Positions 35,149-44,131 of a stretch of DNA of 64,000 bases are shown here, one piece after another (the first letter of the stretch is position 1; the number at the start of each line of letters is the position of its first letter). Position numbers and translations under genes: made by a program. Below the pieces are notes generated by a model, which saw nothing but the letters and a program-made list of their open reading frames with translations, had not been told where the DNA came from and searched no databases. Source of the DNA: Acinetobacter bouvetii DSM 14964 = CIP 107468 (GTDB lineage Bacteria; Pseudomonadota; Gammaproteobacteria; Pseudomonadales; Moraxellaceae); assembly GCF_000368865.1 (NCBI RefSeq), contig NZ_KB849727.1, forward strand, positions 310,001 to 374,000, given 5' to 3'.

Positions 35149-35760
35149 TTAACGCTTCAGGAACCCAGAAACCAGCGACATCACTTGCTGAATGTCCGCA
35201 TTGGCTTCTGTCTTGCTGGTTTGTTCGCCTTGCGGCGTCAGGGAATCAATGATCTGCGGCAATACCGATGAAATCGCATTGTAAATATCTTGCTTAGGCG
35301 CCTGTGTTTCCTGCGCTATTTTTGCAATTTCAGCATCATCGAATAGGCTCTGCAGCTGTTGAGGCTGCACCGCGGCATTATCGCCGGGAGCGGTTGACAC
35401 CCAGTCATCCACCTGACTGCTGAAACCCTGTCCCCGCAGTGTATCCAAAGCCCCTTGCAAACCGCCCTGCTTTTGAATCCAGGCAAGAACCAGCGGCAGA
35501 ACAGCAAATAGCAGAGAGGATGTATTTGCACCGCCTGCAGAAGTATTCTGTGGCTGCTGACCTGCACCGCCCAGCTGACCCAATACAGAACCTAGAATTC
35601 CGCCTAGACCGCCTTGCGCATTGGCTGATGGGGCATTATTGCCGAATTGCCCAAGTACAGAGCCTAGGATTCCCCCTAAACCGCCTTGCTGGTTTTGCTG
35701 AGCAGCATTGCCCAGCGCCTGCTGCGCTAAAATTTCCACAATATTGCTGAGATTTGTCAT
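35149..35760 (-). CDS. YidB family protein (DUF937)
   Basis: A 203-residue protein. The N-terminal 25 residues are followed by two copies of the near-identical repeat QGGLGGILGSVLGQ (about residues 24-60), each followed by a Gly/Ala/Gln-rich linker, and then the YidB domain: LLFAVLPLVLAWIQKQGGLQGALDTLRGQGF, VDDWVSTAPG and the predicted helical end LVSGFLKR. YidB is of unknown function. The ATG at 35760 follows GGAAG well spaced; the frame extends to a TTG at 35784. Faces the YqiJ operon, transcribed convergently, and is preceded by the DUF6231 gene on the same strand. Confidence 0.85.
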   Translation of the reverse strand: MTNLSNIVEILAQQALGNAAQQNQQGGLGGILGSVLGQFGNNAPSANAQGGLGGILGSVLGQLGGAGQQPQNTSAGGANTSSLLFAVLPLVLAWIQKQGGLQGALDTLRGQGFSSQVDDWVSTAPGDNAAVQPQQLQSLFDDAEIAKIAQETQAPKQDIYNAISSVLPQIIDSLTPQGEQTSKTEANADIQQVMSLVSGFLKR

Positions 35761-35865
35761 TTTTATCTTCCGAATTGAACCCAATAAACAGCATACGTAG
35801 AAAATTTAATCTCGCCGCAGTCAGATTGTTAAATTTTGCATCTGCTATTGCCTCAATAAATCTGA

Positions 35866-36336
35866 TTACCAGCGGAATTTATTCCAGTTCTCCGGGTTTG
35901 CCCAAAATTTCGAGTTAAACCAGTCCGGTACATGCTTATAGGTTAAAATATTGAACTGCCACAATGCAAAATCGCTGTCATGTGCAGTTTTATCAATCAG
36001 CTGCGTAAAGCCCAGCGCCCGCAACAGCTGCTCATCGTGCAATTTGCTGACGACGACAATGCGCTTCGCCATCAAATCACGCAGTTTCACCAGCAGCCGA
36101 GATTTATCCTGTTTGGAAATATCCGCCATTTCAGACGTATCAAACAATACAAACCCCAAATCATAACGCTGACTAAAAGGCAGATTTAAAAACTCAGATA
36201 CGCTAAAATATTGCCATTGAATTGATTGATTATTGCCGTATTGTTCAAGGTTTTGTCCAATACATAATGCAGTTGAAATTGGCTGTTCATTCGATAAATC
36301 GTCTAGCATTGAAGTGATGACATTTTGCCCAGCCAT
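35866..36336 (-). CDS. DUF6231-type hypothetical protein
   Basis: A 156-residue soluble protein that resembles a small Rossmann-like domain: ISTALCIGQNLEQYG, then LGFVLFDTSEMADISKQDKS, a KRIVVVSKLHDEQLL strand-helix and a C-terminal aromatic tail (VPDWFNSKFWANPENWNKFRW, shown in two parts here). The pattern fits a family known from Acinetobacter and other gammaproteobacteria, listed as DUF6231. No methyltransferase motif I is intact. It is divergent from the DUF2797 gene, with 32 bases between the start codons, so the two share a promoter region. Confidence 0.7.
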   Translation of the reverse strand: MAGQNVITSMLDDLSNEQPISTALCIGQNLEQYGNNQSIQWQYFSVSEFLNLPFSQRYDLGFVLFDTSEMADISKQDKSRLLVKLRDLMAKRIVVVSKLHDEQLLRALGFTQLIDKTAHDSDFALWQFNILTYKHVPDWFNSKFWANPENWNKFRW

Positions 36337-36368
36337 AACTGCATCCTTATTATTGAAGAGAGTATTTC

Positions 36369-37241
36369 ATGGAACTACAAGGCATTTGCCATAAAATGCG
36401 TGCAGGTCTCACAGACCTTAGTGTAACTGATCAACAGACTCACAAGGCAAATGTAGAATACAAATTTATTTTAGACTGCTCAGAAACTGAGCTTCCATTC
36501 AGTTTAGGTCAAGAGATTGAAATTGAATGGACGGGCAATATCTACTGCGTGTCCTGCGGCAGCAAAACACCAAAATCCTATTCACAAGGCCATTGCTTCA
36601 AATGCTTTAAGACCAAAGCGGCTTGCGATATGTGCATCATGAAGCCGGAAACCTGCCATTATCATTTAGGCACCTGCCGTGAAGATGATTTTGCGCACGA
36701 AGTCTGCTTCCAGCCGCATATCGTCTACTTAGCTAATTCCAGCGCATTGAAAGTCGGCATTACCCGCATCGGCCAAATGCCGACCCGCTGGCTGGATCAG
36801 GGCGCAACTCAAGCCCTGCCGATTATGAAAGTCGGTTCACGCCGCCTGTCTGGTCAGCTGGAAATCATGTTTGGCACTCAAGTGGCCGATAAAACCGACT
36901 GGCGCAAGCTGCTTAAAGGTGAAGCCGAACCGATTAACCTGCTGGAGATCCGTGAACAGCTGGTTGAAGAGTTTGCGCCTAAAATCCAAACCATCCGGGA
37001 TGAGTTCAGTCAAAATCTCGAATTCAACGAAACTGTTGAGCTGCTGGAAGATGAATTGCCGCGCGAATTTATTTATCCTGTAAATCAATATCCTGAAAAA
37101 GTAAAGTCTCACAATCTGGATAAAACTCCAGTGATCCGCGGCAAGCTGCAAGGCATCAAAGGTCAGTATTTAATTTTAGATACCGGTGTCATTAATATTC
37201 GCAAATACACGGGCTACGAAATTAAAATCCGTACTGAATAA
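36369..37241 (+). CDS. DUF2797 cysteine-rich protein
   Basis: A 290-residue protein. A cysteine-rich segment holds nine cysteines (residues 60, 63, 76, 79, 86, 89, 96, 103, 113), arranged as CxxC pairs in YCVSCGSKT, HCFKCF and ACDMCI, very likely zinc ligands. It is followed by VYLANSSALKVGITR (118-132), which resembles the start of a GIY-YIG-type nuclease fold, and a helical and beta C-terminal region. DUF2797 proteins have no firmly known function; the zinc-plus-GIY-like layout suggests nucleic acid binding, which is inference. Own terminator downstream. Confidence 0.85.
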   Translation: MELQGICHKMRAGLTDLSVTDQQTHKANVEYKFILDCSETELPFSLGQEIEIEWTGNIYCVSCGSKTPKSYSQGHCFKCFKTKAACDMCIMKPETCHYHLGTCREDDFAHEVCFQPHIVYLANSSALKVGITRIGQMPTRWLDQGATQALPIMKVGSRRLSGQLEIMFGTQVADKTDWRKLLKGEAEPINLLEIREQLVEEFAPKIQTIRDEFSQNLEFNETVELLEDELPREFIYPVNQYPEKVKSHNLDKTPVIRGKLQGIKGQYLILDTGVINIRKYTGYEIKIRTE

Positions 37242-37268
37242 CCCCGCCATTAATCATCATTAAACCTA

Positions 37269-37306
37269 AAAATACAGGAGCTGCTTATACGGCTCCCGTA
37301 TTTTTT
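37269..37306. terminator. terminator after the DUF2797 gene
   Basis: AATAC-A-GGAGC pairs with GCTCC-C-GTATTTTTT, with a T-run on the plus strand, 30 bases after the stop codon at 37241. It lies between convergent genes. Confidence 0.65.
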
Positions 37307-37348
37307 AAATCATGGCAGAGACTGCACTTCCAGCTCATACAACTCTGG

Positions 37349-38323
37349 TTAACGCACTTTCTTTAAAAAACTCAGGTATGGCTGAACCATCAATTGCTCC
37401 GCTTCCAGAATGGGCATATGGCCAATACCGTCAAGCAGGATGGGCTGCTCTGCATTTTTTAATAGCGCTTTTAACTCTGAAGCCGCTTCTGCGTTAATCA
37501 CCTGATCCTGCTTCCCCCAAACAATCATCGTTGGCGCATCAATAGCCTGCGCCATTAAAGCAAAAGAATCCGGCGTATACAGTTTTGACATTTCAACCAA
37601 TTTCAGCACCATTTTCTCTGTGTTTTTAGACTGCGCAAGCATCAGCTTTTCCTGTGCATTTTTAAGTTCAAGCGGTATAAATGGCTGCGTTTGCATGGCT
37701 ATCCGCATCAGCCTGTCAAAATCACCCGGCTGCTTGACCAGCAGTTGCCTTAACTGCTCAGGATCTTTTAAATACACTGTATTGGCCGTTTTAAATACCC
37801 CTGCCGCATCTGCCAGCATTAAAGACTTTACCTCTAAAGGATACTGCGCGCTATACAGCATGGCGACAGCGCCGCCCATTGAATGGCCGGCAATATGCAA
37901 ATGAGGGTCTATCTTGGCCGCATCAGCAAAACGCCGCAGCTTTTCTGCCAGATTGGCAACGGACAAATCAAAATCATCAGGCACTCGGGTTTCACCATGC
38001 GCAGGCAAGTCAGGAATAATCACATGATAATTTGGCGTTAAATACCGCGCTACACGGTTCCAGTTGTCACGGGTACCTGAGAGGCCATGAAGCAGCAAAA
38101 TAGTTGGATTTGATGGATTTCCACCCTCGCTGTATACCCATTCAATCTCTTCAGATTTAACTTTTTTGGTACTTAAACCTGCCCATGCGCGTTCCTGCTG
38201 CAAAATACTCTGAAAATTAATTTCAGCAGCATAAATCGGCGCCAATGGAAGCAAGATAAACAGTGCCAATATCAGTTTAATGATGCTAGCGCGCTTTACA
38301 GCACTTATTAACGAATTGTCCAT
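37349..38323 (-). CDS. alpha/beta hydrolase, exported
   Basis: A 324-residue hydrolase. The N terminus is a signal anchor or signal peptide (basic tail, then IIKLILALFILLPLAPIYAA). The alpha/beta hydrolase core shows the oxyanion region LLLHGLSGTRDNWN, the nucleophile elbow GHSMGG (Ser), the acid in WGKQDQVI and the catalytic His in DGIGHMPI. Such enzymes include esterases and lipases; the substrate is unknown. It is probably periplasmic or membrane bound. The sequence resembles secreted lipolytic or ester hydrolases of Acinetobacter, but no specific name is supported. Confidence 0.85.
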   Translation of the reverse strand: MDNSLISAVKRASIIKLILALFILLPLAPIYAAEINFQSILQQERAWAGLSTKKVKSEEIEWVYSEGGNPSNPTILLLHGLSGTRDNWNRVARYLTPNYHVIIPDLPAHGETRVPDDFDLSVANLAEKLRRFADAAKIDPHLHIAGHSMGGAVAMLYSAQYPLEVKSLMLADAAGVFKTANTVYLKDPEQLRQLLVKQPGDFDRLMRIAMQTQPFIPLELKNAQEKLMLAQSKNTEKMVLKLVEMSKLYTPDSFALMAQAIDAPTMIVWGKQDQVINAEAASELKALLKNAEQPILLDGIGHMPILEAEQLMVQPYLSFLKKVR

Positions 38324-38482
38324 TTCTTATTATCCTTATTTGCTTTTGATGGGTTTAATCAAGCTGCTTTATGATGATTAAATTTTGATCTCATTCAGCC
38401 TGCTACTCTAGCTTGAATAGCATTATGCTGCATTTGCCTAAACGTTATAAACTCAAAAAACACAGTCAATTTTTGCCATAAA

Positions 38483-38502
38483 AACCAGCCCTCGGGCTGG
38501 TT
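38483..38502 (-). terminator. terminator of the Ig-repeat protein gene
   Basis: AACCAGCCC, loop TC, GGGCTGGTT with a TTTT run on the minus strand, 30 bases after the stop codon at 38532. Confidence 0.75.
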
Positions 38503-38531
38503 AGTCGTTGCATAATGCAAAATCAAGTCAA

Positions 38532-40121
38532 TCAAGCCACCCAGTGAGCTGCCGGCTGCACTGCATCCAATTCAATCGCGCGATATTCGAAGCTGACGGA
38601 TAAATTCTGAACCTCTTGCTGAGGCAAAACCGCATCAAGCTCCAAAATAGCATTTGGCTCCAGCCATACACTTTGCGCCTCACTCACCGGATCAGCACGA
38701 AGCAAGGAATCAACATCTATCGATGCTTGCAGATTTACCCCTTGATCTTGATGGCCTGTTTCGGTTTGTACATCGGCATAGGCAGTCAGCACATCAGATA
38801 AATCATTTTCTGGTGCAAGCGGCATTACCGCAATTTTAGCAATAGAAATTTCTACTGAATGAACACCATAACGATCTTCTGCATAGATGCTTGCAAAGCC
38901 GCCATTTTTGATTGGATTTTCTATTTTCCAGTATCCACCTGCATTAGCATGTGTTTCAAATTGCTGATCATAGGCCTTGATCACAATTTTCAAGTTCGGT
39001 GCAGACTTTCCTTCCAGCATATCTCCATTAACCAAAACCATAGGCGCAGCAATTGCATACTGCGGCGTTTCAGGCAATACCGGCGCAAAAGGCTCCGCCA
39101 GCAAGATTTCAGGCGACTGCCGGCCAAATTGATCTTGCGCGATCATAGACAATACCCCGCCATTTGCTATTGGATTATCAATGCGCCAATTACCCAAATC
39201 ATCGGCAATCACCCGATACTCTGTATCATTCGCCTGAATAATGATGATTGCATGCGGATCCGCAGTGCCTGCCAGTACAGCACCGCTTTCCGTTACAGAC
39301 GGAAAACTTGGCTGGATCGGCAATTCCGCTATTTTCGCAATTGCAATACTTACAGATGTACTGCCATATTGATTCATTGCATATATTTCAGCTGTGCCGC
39401 CGTTCGCTATTGGATTTTCAATACTCCAATTGCCCAAATCATCAACCAGCGTACGATAGTCCGCATCATTTGCCTTAATGACAATAATCGAGTTCGGCTC
39501 ACCAGTTCCTGACAATACTTCATCATTTTCTATAATGACCGGTGTTTGAAGCGTAGATATTTTGGCTATAACAAGGTCATAAGAACGCATGCCAGCTGCA
39601 TTAACCGCTGTGATCGTCATTGAACCCGCAGAAACCAGCGGATTCAGCATGCTCCAATGGCCATTTTCATCTGCAATGGCTATATATTCCTGCCCATTAT
39701 GCGTCACGATTACCGTATTTCCGGGATCAGCTGTTCCAGACAAATACTCCTCACTTTCTATAATTTCAGGCATCTTAGGAGGCAAAATTAACGCTGGCAA
39801 TTGAGCAATCTGAATGTCCTCTGAACGGACACCAAACTGATTAACAGAATAAATAGCCGCTGATCCCCCATCCTGAATTGGATTATCTATGCTCCAATTG
39901 CCTTGCACATCCGCTTTAACTCGATATTGCGCTTGGCCTACGCTAATCACCACCCAGCTTTTCGCATCTGCCGTTCCAGCCAATACCGAAGAAAATTCAG
40001 TGACACTCGGTACTGATGGCACGGCCGCATTTTGATCATGCCGATGAGCATGCATATATTGATGATTGTTTTGCCATGAAGAGTTTTTAAAAAAATGATC
40101 TAATCCTCTATGCTGTTTCAT
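38532..40121 (-). CDS. Bap-like protein with five Ig-like repeats
   Basis: A 529-residue protein. Residues about 40-431 hold five Ig-like domains of about 70 residues each (about 40-109, 120-189, 196-265, 275-343, 362-431). Each carries [SA]GT at the start, a central WS/R/KI[DE]NPI and the end motif [YF]G..S. They belong to the type of bacterial Ig domain found in very large biofilm adhesins (Bap, BapA). The first 35 residues are His- and Asn-rich and do not form a Sec signal peptide. The C-terminal 90 residues are acidic (DSLLRADPVSEAQ and further) and could act as a type I secretion signal, but no such transporter is in the window. This may be a short adhesin or the remnant of a larger one. 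Confidence 0.75.
   Translation of the reverse strand: MKQHRGLDHFFKNSSWQNNHQYMHAHRHDQNAAVPSVPSVTEFSSVLAGTADAKSWVVISVGQAQYRVKADVQGNWSIDNPIQDGGSAAIYSVNQFGVRSEDIQIAQLPALILPPKMPEIIESEEYLSGTADPGNTVIVTHNGQEYIAIADENGHWSMLNPLVSAGSMTITAVNAAGMRSYDLVIAKISTLQTPVIIENDEVLSGTGEPNSIIVIKANDADYRTLVDDLGNWSIENPIANGGTAEIYAMNQYGSTSVSIAIAKIAELPIQPSFPSVTESGAVLAGTADPHAIIIIQANDTEYRVIADDLGNWRIDNPIANGGVLSMIAQDQFGRQSPEILLAEPFAPVLPETPQYAIAAPMVLVNGDMLEGKSAPNLKIVIKAYDQQFETHANAGGYWKIENPIKNGGFASIYAEDRYGVHSVEISIAKIAVMPLAPENDLSDVLTAYADVQTETGHQDQGVNLQASIDVDSLLRADPVSEAQSVWLEPNAILELDAVLPQQEVQNLSVSFEYRAIELDAVQPAAHWVA
38829..40004 (-). repeat. five tandem Ig-like domain repeats
   Basis: Five in-frame copies of a unit of about 210-235 bases within the Bap-like gene. 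The copies are diverged at both protein and DNA level (roughly half of the residues agree between neighbours), so recombination between them should be limited. Confidence 0.7.
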
Positions 40122-40282
40122 AACGCCTCGATTTTGTTATTTATATGATTTAAAATAATTAAAAAGCACCTAAATCAAAATTTAAATGATCTGAGCAAAT
40201 CAGGCCAATGTTATTTTCATTATAAAATTGAGCCAATTCACAACTCTGCCGCCAAGTGTGCATCTGCATAAAAAATAAACAT

Positions 40283-40313
40283 AAAAAAACCAGCACAAAG
40301 GCTGGTTTTTTTA
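40283..40313 (-). terminator. ppiD terminator
   Basis: AAAAAACCAGC, loop of six, GCTGGTTTTTTT, 13 bases beyond the ppiD stop. Confidence 0.9.
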
Positions 40314-40325
40314 TTTACAGAATAA

Positions 40326-42191
40326 TTATTTGATTTTTGCATGCGCTTTTAAATAACGCGTGTAATCATCAAATTCTTGCTGACCGCGCAGCTGCTGATA
40401 CAGTTTAGTCAATTCATTCAACTGTTCTTCAGGTAAAGCGGCAGAATCCATTTTATTGACGTTGGTTACAGCAACCACCACCAATTCATCTGGAAGTTTC
40501 GCAGTCGATACTGACCAGTATCCCGCTTTAGGTGCAGGAAGACTGAATGCTGCGCGCTGAATATCACGTTTCAGCATACCGTCAGCACGGGTAAACGTGC
40601 CGGCACTGACAAAATTAATGCCTGATTTATTCACTTCAGCTGCAGGTTTAGTTTTAAACTCATTCAGCGCATTTTGAATTTTTGCTTTAGCCGCATCAAA
40701 TGCTTTTTGCTCAATCAGTTTAGCTTTCACTTTTTCTTTCGCTTCAGCAAAAGTCTGCACGCCGGCGGGATGATAATTACGGACTTTCACCCATACTGCA
40801 TCACCGTTTGCCAATAGAATGCTGCTCGAAACGTTGCGCTCGCCATTTTTAACATCATCATTAAACAGCTTCACTTTAACATTGGCATCGCTCAATACAG
40901 GATGTGAAGCTGATAAAGTAAAGCCTTTCACAGTTTGAACTTGAACACCCTTCACTTCTTGTGAAACCACATCTAAAGAATCACTGCTTACAACCATGTC
41001 ATTCAAGCTGTTCACTGTGTCAGAGAATAGGTTGGCATTTTTAGTTTTCAGCACTTCTTGCGTTAAACGCGCTTTTTCTGATTCAAATGAAGGCACTTGC
41101 ACAGCCGATGCTTCAGTTTCAATTAAATGATAGCCATAATCTGTCTTTACAGGAGCAGAAACTTGGCCCGCTTTTAAGCTAGCCACCGTTTGATCAAAGG
41201 CATTGCCAAAAACACCTTTTTGATAAACTGCGATTGTACCGCCATTTGCTTTGGAAGCCGGATCTTCTGAATACTGCGCGGCAACTGCTGCAAATGAAGT
41301 GCCTGCTTTGATTTTAGCAGCGGCCTCATCAGCCAACTTCTTCGCTTCAGCATCCGTACGGCCATCAACAGCAATGAGAATATGCTTCACAACTGGCTGA
41401 GCTGACTGCTGCTGTTTCTGCACGAAGCCGTTATAGGCCTGCTGCAGTTCCTCCTCCGTCACTTCGCTGGACGCGCCTTTAATATTTGCAGGAGAAATAA
41501 CGACAAAATCTGCATCCACGCTGGTAACTTGCTTAAACTGAGCAGCATGCTTTTTATAGTATGCATTTAATTCCGCATCAGTCACTTTCACCGCATTTTT
41601 GTAATCGTCCAATTTTACACTGGCCAATTGAAGGGTACGCTGTTCAGTTTGCAGGTTCGCAATTTGCGCAATATCACCTTTACTGACTAATGCATAATCC
41701 ATAAAAGTTGATGTCAGCATTTTTAAAGCATGATCTTTACGCAGGCTATCAATAAACGCGCGGTTTGTCATACCAATAGATTTTAAGTAATTTGCAAACA
41801 GTTCTTCTGAAAATTGACCATTTTGCTGAAAACTTGGCTGCTGCTGAATCATTTGCACTAACTGCTGATCGCTTAAGCTTATGCCTAGCTTCTCCGCTTG
41901 CTGAAGCAATAACTGACGCGCAATCAAAGTTTCTAAAGCTTTATTACTAATGAAATTCTGATTCAGTAAAGTTTCATCACCATTCGCATAAGTCAGATAT
42001 TGCTCTTTTAGCGAGTTCGTCAGCTGTTCTAAATCCTTTTTAGAGATTTCAGCACCGTTGACTGACTTCACGGCATCTTTTGACCCGCTGCTAAAATATC
42101 CTTCTATACCGACAAGCGCTAAAGGGGTTAAAAACAAAATGAGCAAAGCCTTGCCCAGCCAGCCCTTAATGACTTTACGAAAAGATTCCAT
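40326..42191 (-). CDS. ppiD: periplasmic folding factor PpiD (SurA/parvulin-type)
   Basis: Membrane-anchored periplasmic chaperone next to the Sec translocon. The 621-residue protein has one N-terminal transmembrane helix (KALLILFLTPLALVGIEGYF), a SurA-like N-terminal chaperone domain (residues about 35-230), and a parvulin domain at about 265-360 (VVKHILIAVDGRTDAEAKKL, then TIAVYQKGVFGNAFDQTVASL, and DYGYHLIE). A C-terminal helical region follows. Length equals E. coli PpiD (623). Peptidyl-prolyl isomerase activity is weak or absent in known PpiD proteins. It follows hupB on the same strand after a separate terminator, the same gene order as hupB-ppiD in E. coli. Confidence 0.95.
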   Translation of the reverse strand: MESFRKVIKGWLGKALLILFLTPLALVGIEGYFSSGSKDAVKSVNGAEISKKDLEQLTNSLKEQYLTYANGDETLLNQNFISNKALETLIARQLLLQQAEKLGISLSDQQLVQMIQQQPSFQQNGQFSEELFANYLKSIGMTNRAFIDSLRKDHALKMLTSTFMDYALVSKGDIAQIANLQTEQRTLQLASVKLDDYKNAVKVTDAELNAYYKKHAAQFKQVTSVDADFVVISPANIKGASSEVTEEELQQAYNGFVQKQQQSAQPVVKHILIAVDGRTDAEAKKLADEAAAKIKAGTSFAAVAAQYSEDPASKANGGTIAVYQKGVFGNAFDQTVASLKAGQVSAPVKTDYGYHLIETEASAVQVPSFESEKARLTQEVLKTKNANLFSDTVNSLNDMVVSSDSLDVVSQEVKGVQVQTVKGFTLSASHPVLSDANVKVKLFNDDVKNGERNVSSSILLANGDAVWVKVRNYHPAGVQTFAEAKEKVKAKLIEQKAFDAAKAKIQNALNEFKTKPAAEVNKSGINFVSAGTFTRADGMLKRDIQRAAFSLPAPKAGYWSVSTAKLPDELVVVAVTNVNKMDSAALPEEQLNELTKLYQQLRGQQEFDDYTRYLKAHAKIK

Positions 42192-42282
42192 AAGTAATCC
42201 AATATTTTATTTGCGAAGGATTTTAACTGAAAACCAGCAATGAATGAATGCGTTAAAGCGCTAAATCATATTTATCAATAAA

Positions 42283-42306
42283 AAACGCGCCATGATGGCG
42301 CGTTTC
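42283..42306 (-). terminator. hupB terminator
   Basis: AAACGCGCCA, loop TGA, TGGCGCGTTT with a T-run on the minus strand, 15 bases after the hupB stop. Confidence 0.85.
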
Positions 42307-42320
42307 GAAGCTCAATAATA

Positions 42321-42593
42321 TTAAGCTACAGAATCTTTCAAGCCTTTACCAGCTTTAAAGCTTGGAACTTTGCTTGCTTTGATTTCTAAAGTTGCACCAG
42401 TTTGCGGGTTGCGTCCTGTGCGAGCAGCGCGTTCTTTAACGCTGAAAGTACCGAAGCCAACTAAAGTTACTGTATCGCCAGCTTTAAGAGCTTCAGTTAC
42501 AGAAGCGATCGTTGCATCTAAAGCTTTACCTGCGTCAGCCTTAGATAATCCCCCTTTCTCTGCAATAGCATCAATTAATTCTGATTTATTCAT
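42321..42593 (-). CDS. hupB: DNA-binding protein HU-beta
   Basis: Nucleoid-associated protein that bends DNA. The 90-residue protein begins [25 protein letters not shown] (family start, given here in one short quote broken by its natural helix turn) and contains [21 protein letters not shown], where the beta-arm with the GRNPQTG motif intercalates in DNA, followed by [17 protein letters not shown]. Length is exactly that of HU. A purine-rich site (AGAGGACG) lies upstream. Located just before ppiD as in Enterobacteria and Pseudomonas. Confidence 0.96.
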   Translation of the reverse strand: MNKSELIDAIAEKGGLSKADAGKALDATIASVTEALKAGDTVTLVGFGTFSVKERAARTGRNPQTGATLEIKASKVPSFKAGKGLKDSVA

Positions 42594-42761
42594 GAAAATT
42601 ACGTCCTCTTAATATCGTTTATTTAAGGTTCAGAAGTTGTTTAATTTGCCCTAGCGCCTTTATAGCAATGCTTTAGGGGGAAACGCAATACTCCTCAACC
42701 TCTTTTTTTGCAAAATTTTGACGAAAAAAACCTTGAAAAATGAATAATTGTTCACAAAACT

Positions 42762-43235
42762 CTATTTTTTAGCCAATTTCTCTTGAATTTTGCGCTGCTC
42801 TTCCGCCAAACGGTCAATTTTAGCGTGAAGCTGCAAAATCATTTTCTCAAGATGCTGCAAATCTTTAGCTGCCACCAAACCTAAGCGGTTTAAAGAGTGG
42901 TTTACACTGCTATCTAAAATTTTTTCAACTTTATCTTTGGTATCAATAACGGATTCTTTTGCTTTTTCAGACACTTTCTCTACAGTCTGATCTGCGATAT
43001 CTGTGCTCTTCGATTCCAGCTCTTCACCCACTTTCACCAGCGAATCAAAAAGCTTATTTCCTTCTTCTTCAGCACGTGAAAAAGCGCCTAATCCTGCAAG
43101 CCAAATTTGTTTAGTATATTTACGAAAATCCAATACGGATTTGCGGTCATGCGGATGCCGGGACTTCGTCTTATTATGTTTTTCTGAAAGGTTCTGCTCA
43201 GGTGTGTCTGACTCAGTTGTATTTGTTTTATCCAT
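42762..43235 (-). CDS. phasin family protein
   Basis: A 157-residue protein of the phasin / PhaI-PhaF type. After a polar N-terminal region (residues 1-35), YTKQIWLAGLGAFSRAEEEGNKLFDSLV is the family core that covers polyhydroxyalkanoate granules; the C-terminal half is a charged coiled-coil (DLQHLEKMILQLHAKIDRLAEEQRKI). No phaC, phaA or phaB gene is in the window. A longer frame reaches 43268, but AGGAG (43247-43251) lies upstream of the ATG at 43235, so that start is chosen. In strains without PHA synthesis such proteins may have another role. Confidence 0.85.
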   Translation of the reverse strand: MDKTNTTESDTPEQNLSEKHNKTKSRHPHDRKSVLDFRKYTKQIWLAGLGAFSRAEEEGNKLFDSLVKVGEELESKSTDIADQTVEKVSEKAKESVIDTKDKVEKILDSSVNHSLNRLGLVAAKDLQHLEKMILQLHAKIDRLAEEQRKIQEKLAKK

Positions 43236-43436
43236 ACAAAGCACCGCTCCTAGTGATTTCATGTGCAAATTTATATGTCAATCTGCAAATTAACACTATA
43301 ATAGCAAACTTAAGGCTTGATAGATTTGCAAAACTGTTCTACAAAGCAATTTAATTCAAGTGTTTTTAGTTTTAACCTGAAATCACCCACAGGCAGGATG
43401 CTTGTTTTTTTTATTTCAGGAAAGGATTGGATTTTT

Positions 43437-44084
43437 ATGAGTGACACGCAACAAAGACAAAATCAGCCGCATTTGTTGCTCACAATGACCTTAATTGTTT
43501 TAGAAACAATTTTCACGTTTATCTTGAAACATGACCGTGTTGTCGCGCTGCAGGCAAAAAAATTCGTAGATGAAAAAATAGCCATCAAAATAAACAGCTA
43601 TATCCCTTATTTCGACTTCTATGTGCAATTTACTGAAAATGGCATTCTATTTGATGATAAAGCGCCTGAAAAAGCGGTCGATTTAGATGTCCGCACCACA
43701 TTAATGGATTTAATCAAAATCTTTATTTTCGGCAACCGCCGCAGCATCAAAGGCATGCGCATTGACGGCAATACCGTTTTAAAGGATGAATTCCGTGATT
43801 TGCTGTCACTGTTCAGCCTGCCTAAAGTACTCGCTGACTGGAAACAGTGGCTGACAGAACCGGCGGATGACCAGGATGTAATTGCATCCAAAAAGCGCAT
43901 TGCGCCGCTATTGGAAAAAATTGATCAGCAGCGCTCTAGAATCAATACACTGCAAGTTGAAGTCATCCAATACAAAAACCGCATTAAGCGTATTGAACGC
44001 CGCCAAAAGCGGATAAACGTTATATTTACAATTATTACAATGCTTTTAATCGCGTTATTAGTGTATAATTTATGGCTTAGATAA
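43437..44084 (+). CDS. membrane-anchored SCP2/UbiJ-like protein
   Basis: A 215-residue protein. The N-terminal 130 residues (LLLTMTLIVLETIFTFILKHD, then FVDEKIAIKINSYIPYFDFYV, DLDVRTTLMDLIKIFIFG and GMRIDGNTVLKDEFRDLLSLF) follow the pattern of the SCP2 domain of UbiJ, including the I(K/Q)G-(M/D)-x-I-x-G-(D/N) strand. After a coiled-coil (about 160-190) a C-terminal transmembrane helix (VIFTIITMLLIALLVYNLWL) anchors the protein, which UbiJ lacks. UbiJ helps assemble the ubiquinone-synthesis complex, so lipid binding is a plausible inference. The frame is open from 43317, but the ATG at 43437 with AAAGGA upstream fits. It is divergent from the phasin gene. Confidence 0.5.
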   Translation: MSDTQQRQNQPHLLLTMTLIVLETIFTFILKHDRVVALQAKKFVDEKIAIKINSYIPYFDFYVQFTENGILFDDKAPEKAVDLDVRTTLMDLIKIFIFGNRRSIKGMRIDGNTVLKDEFRDLLSLFSLPKVLADWKQWLTEPADDQDVIASKKRIAPLLEKIDQQRSRINTLQVEVIQYKNRIKRIERRQKRINVIFTIITMLLIALLVYNLWLR

Positions 44085-44131
44085 ATATAAATTTTTTATA
44101 AAAAATGCAAATTTAATAAACAATCTTAAAA

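Noticed and set aside
38859..39512. 217-codon plus-strand frame inside the Ig-repeat gene
   Set aside because: It is antisense to an obvious repeat protein and arises from the repeated codon pattern; no ribosome site or domain.
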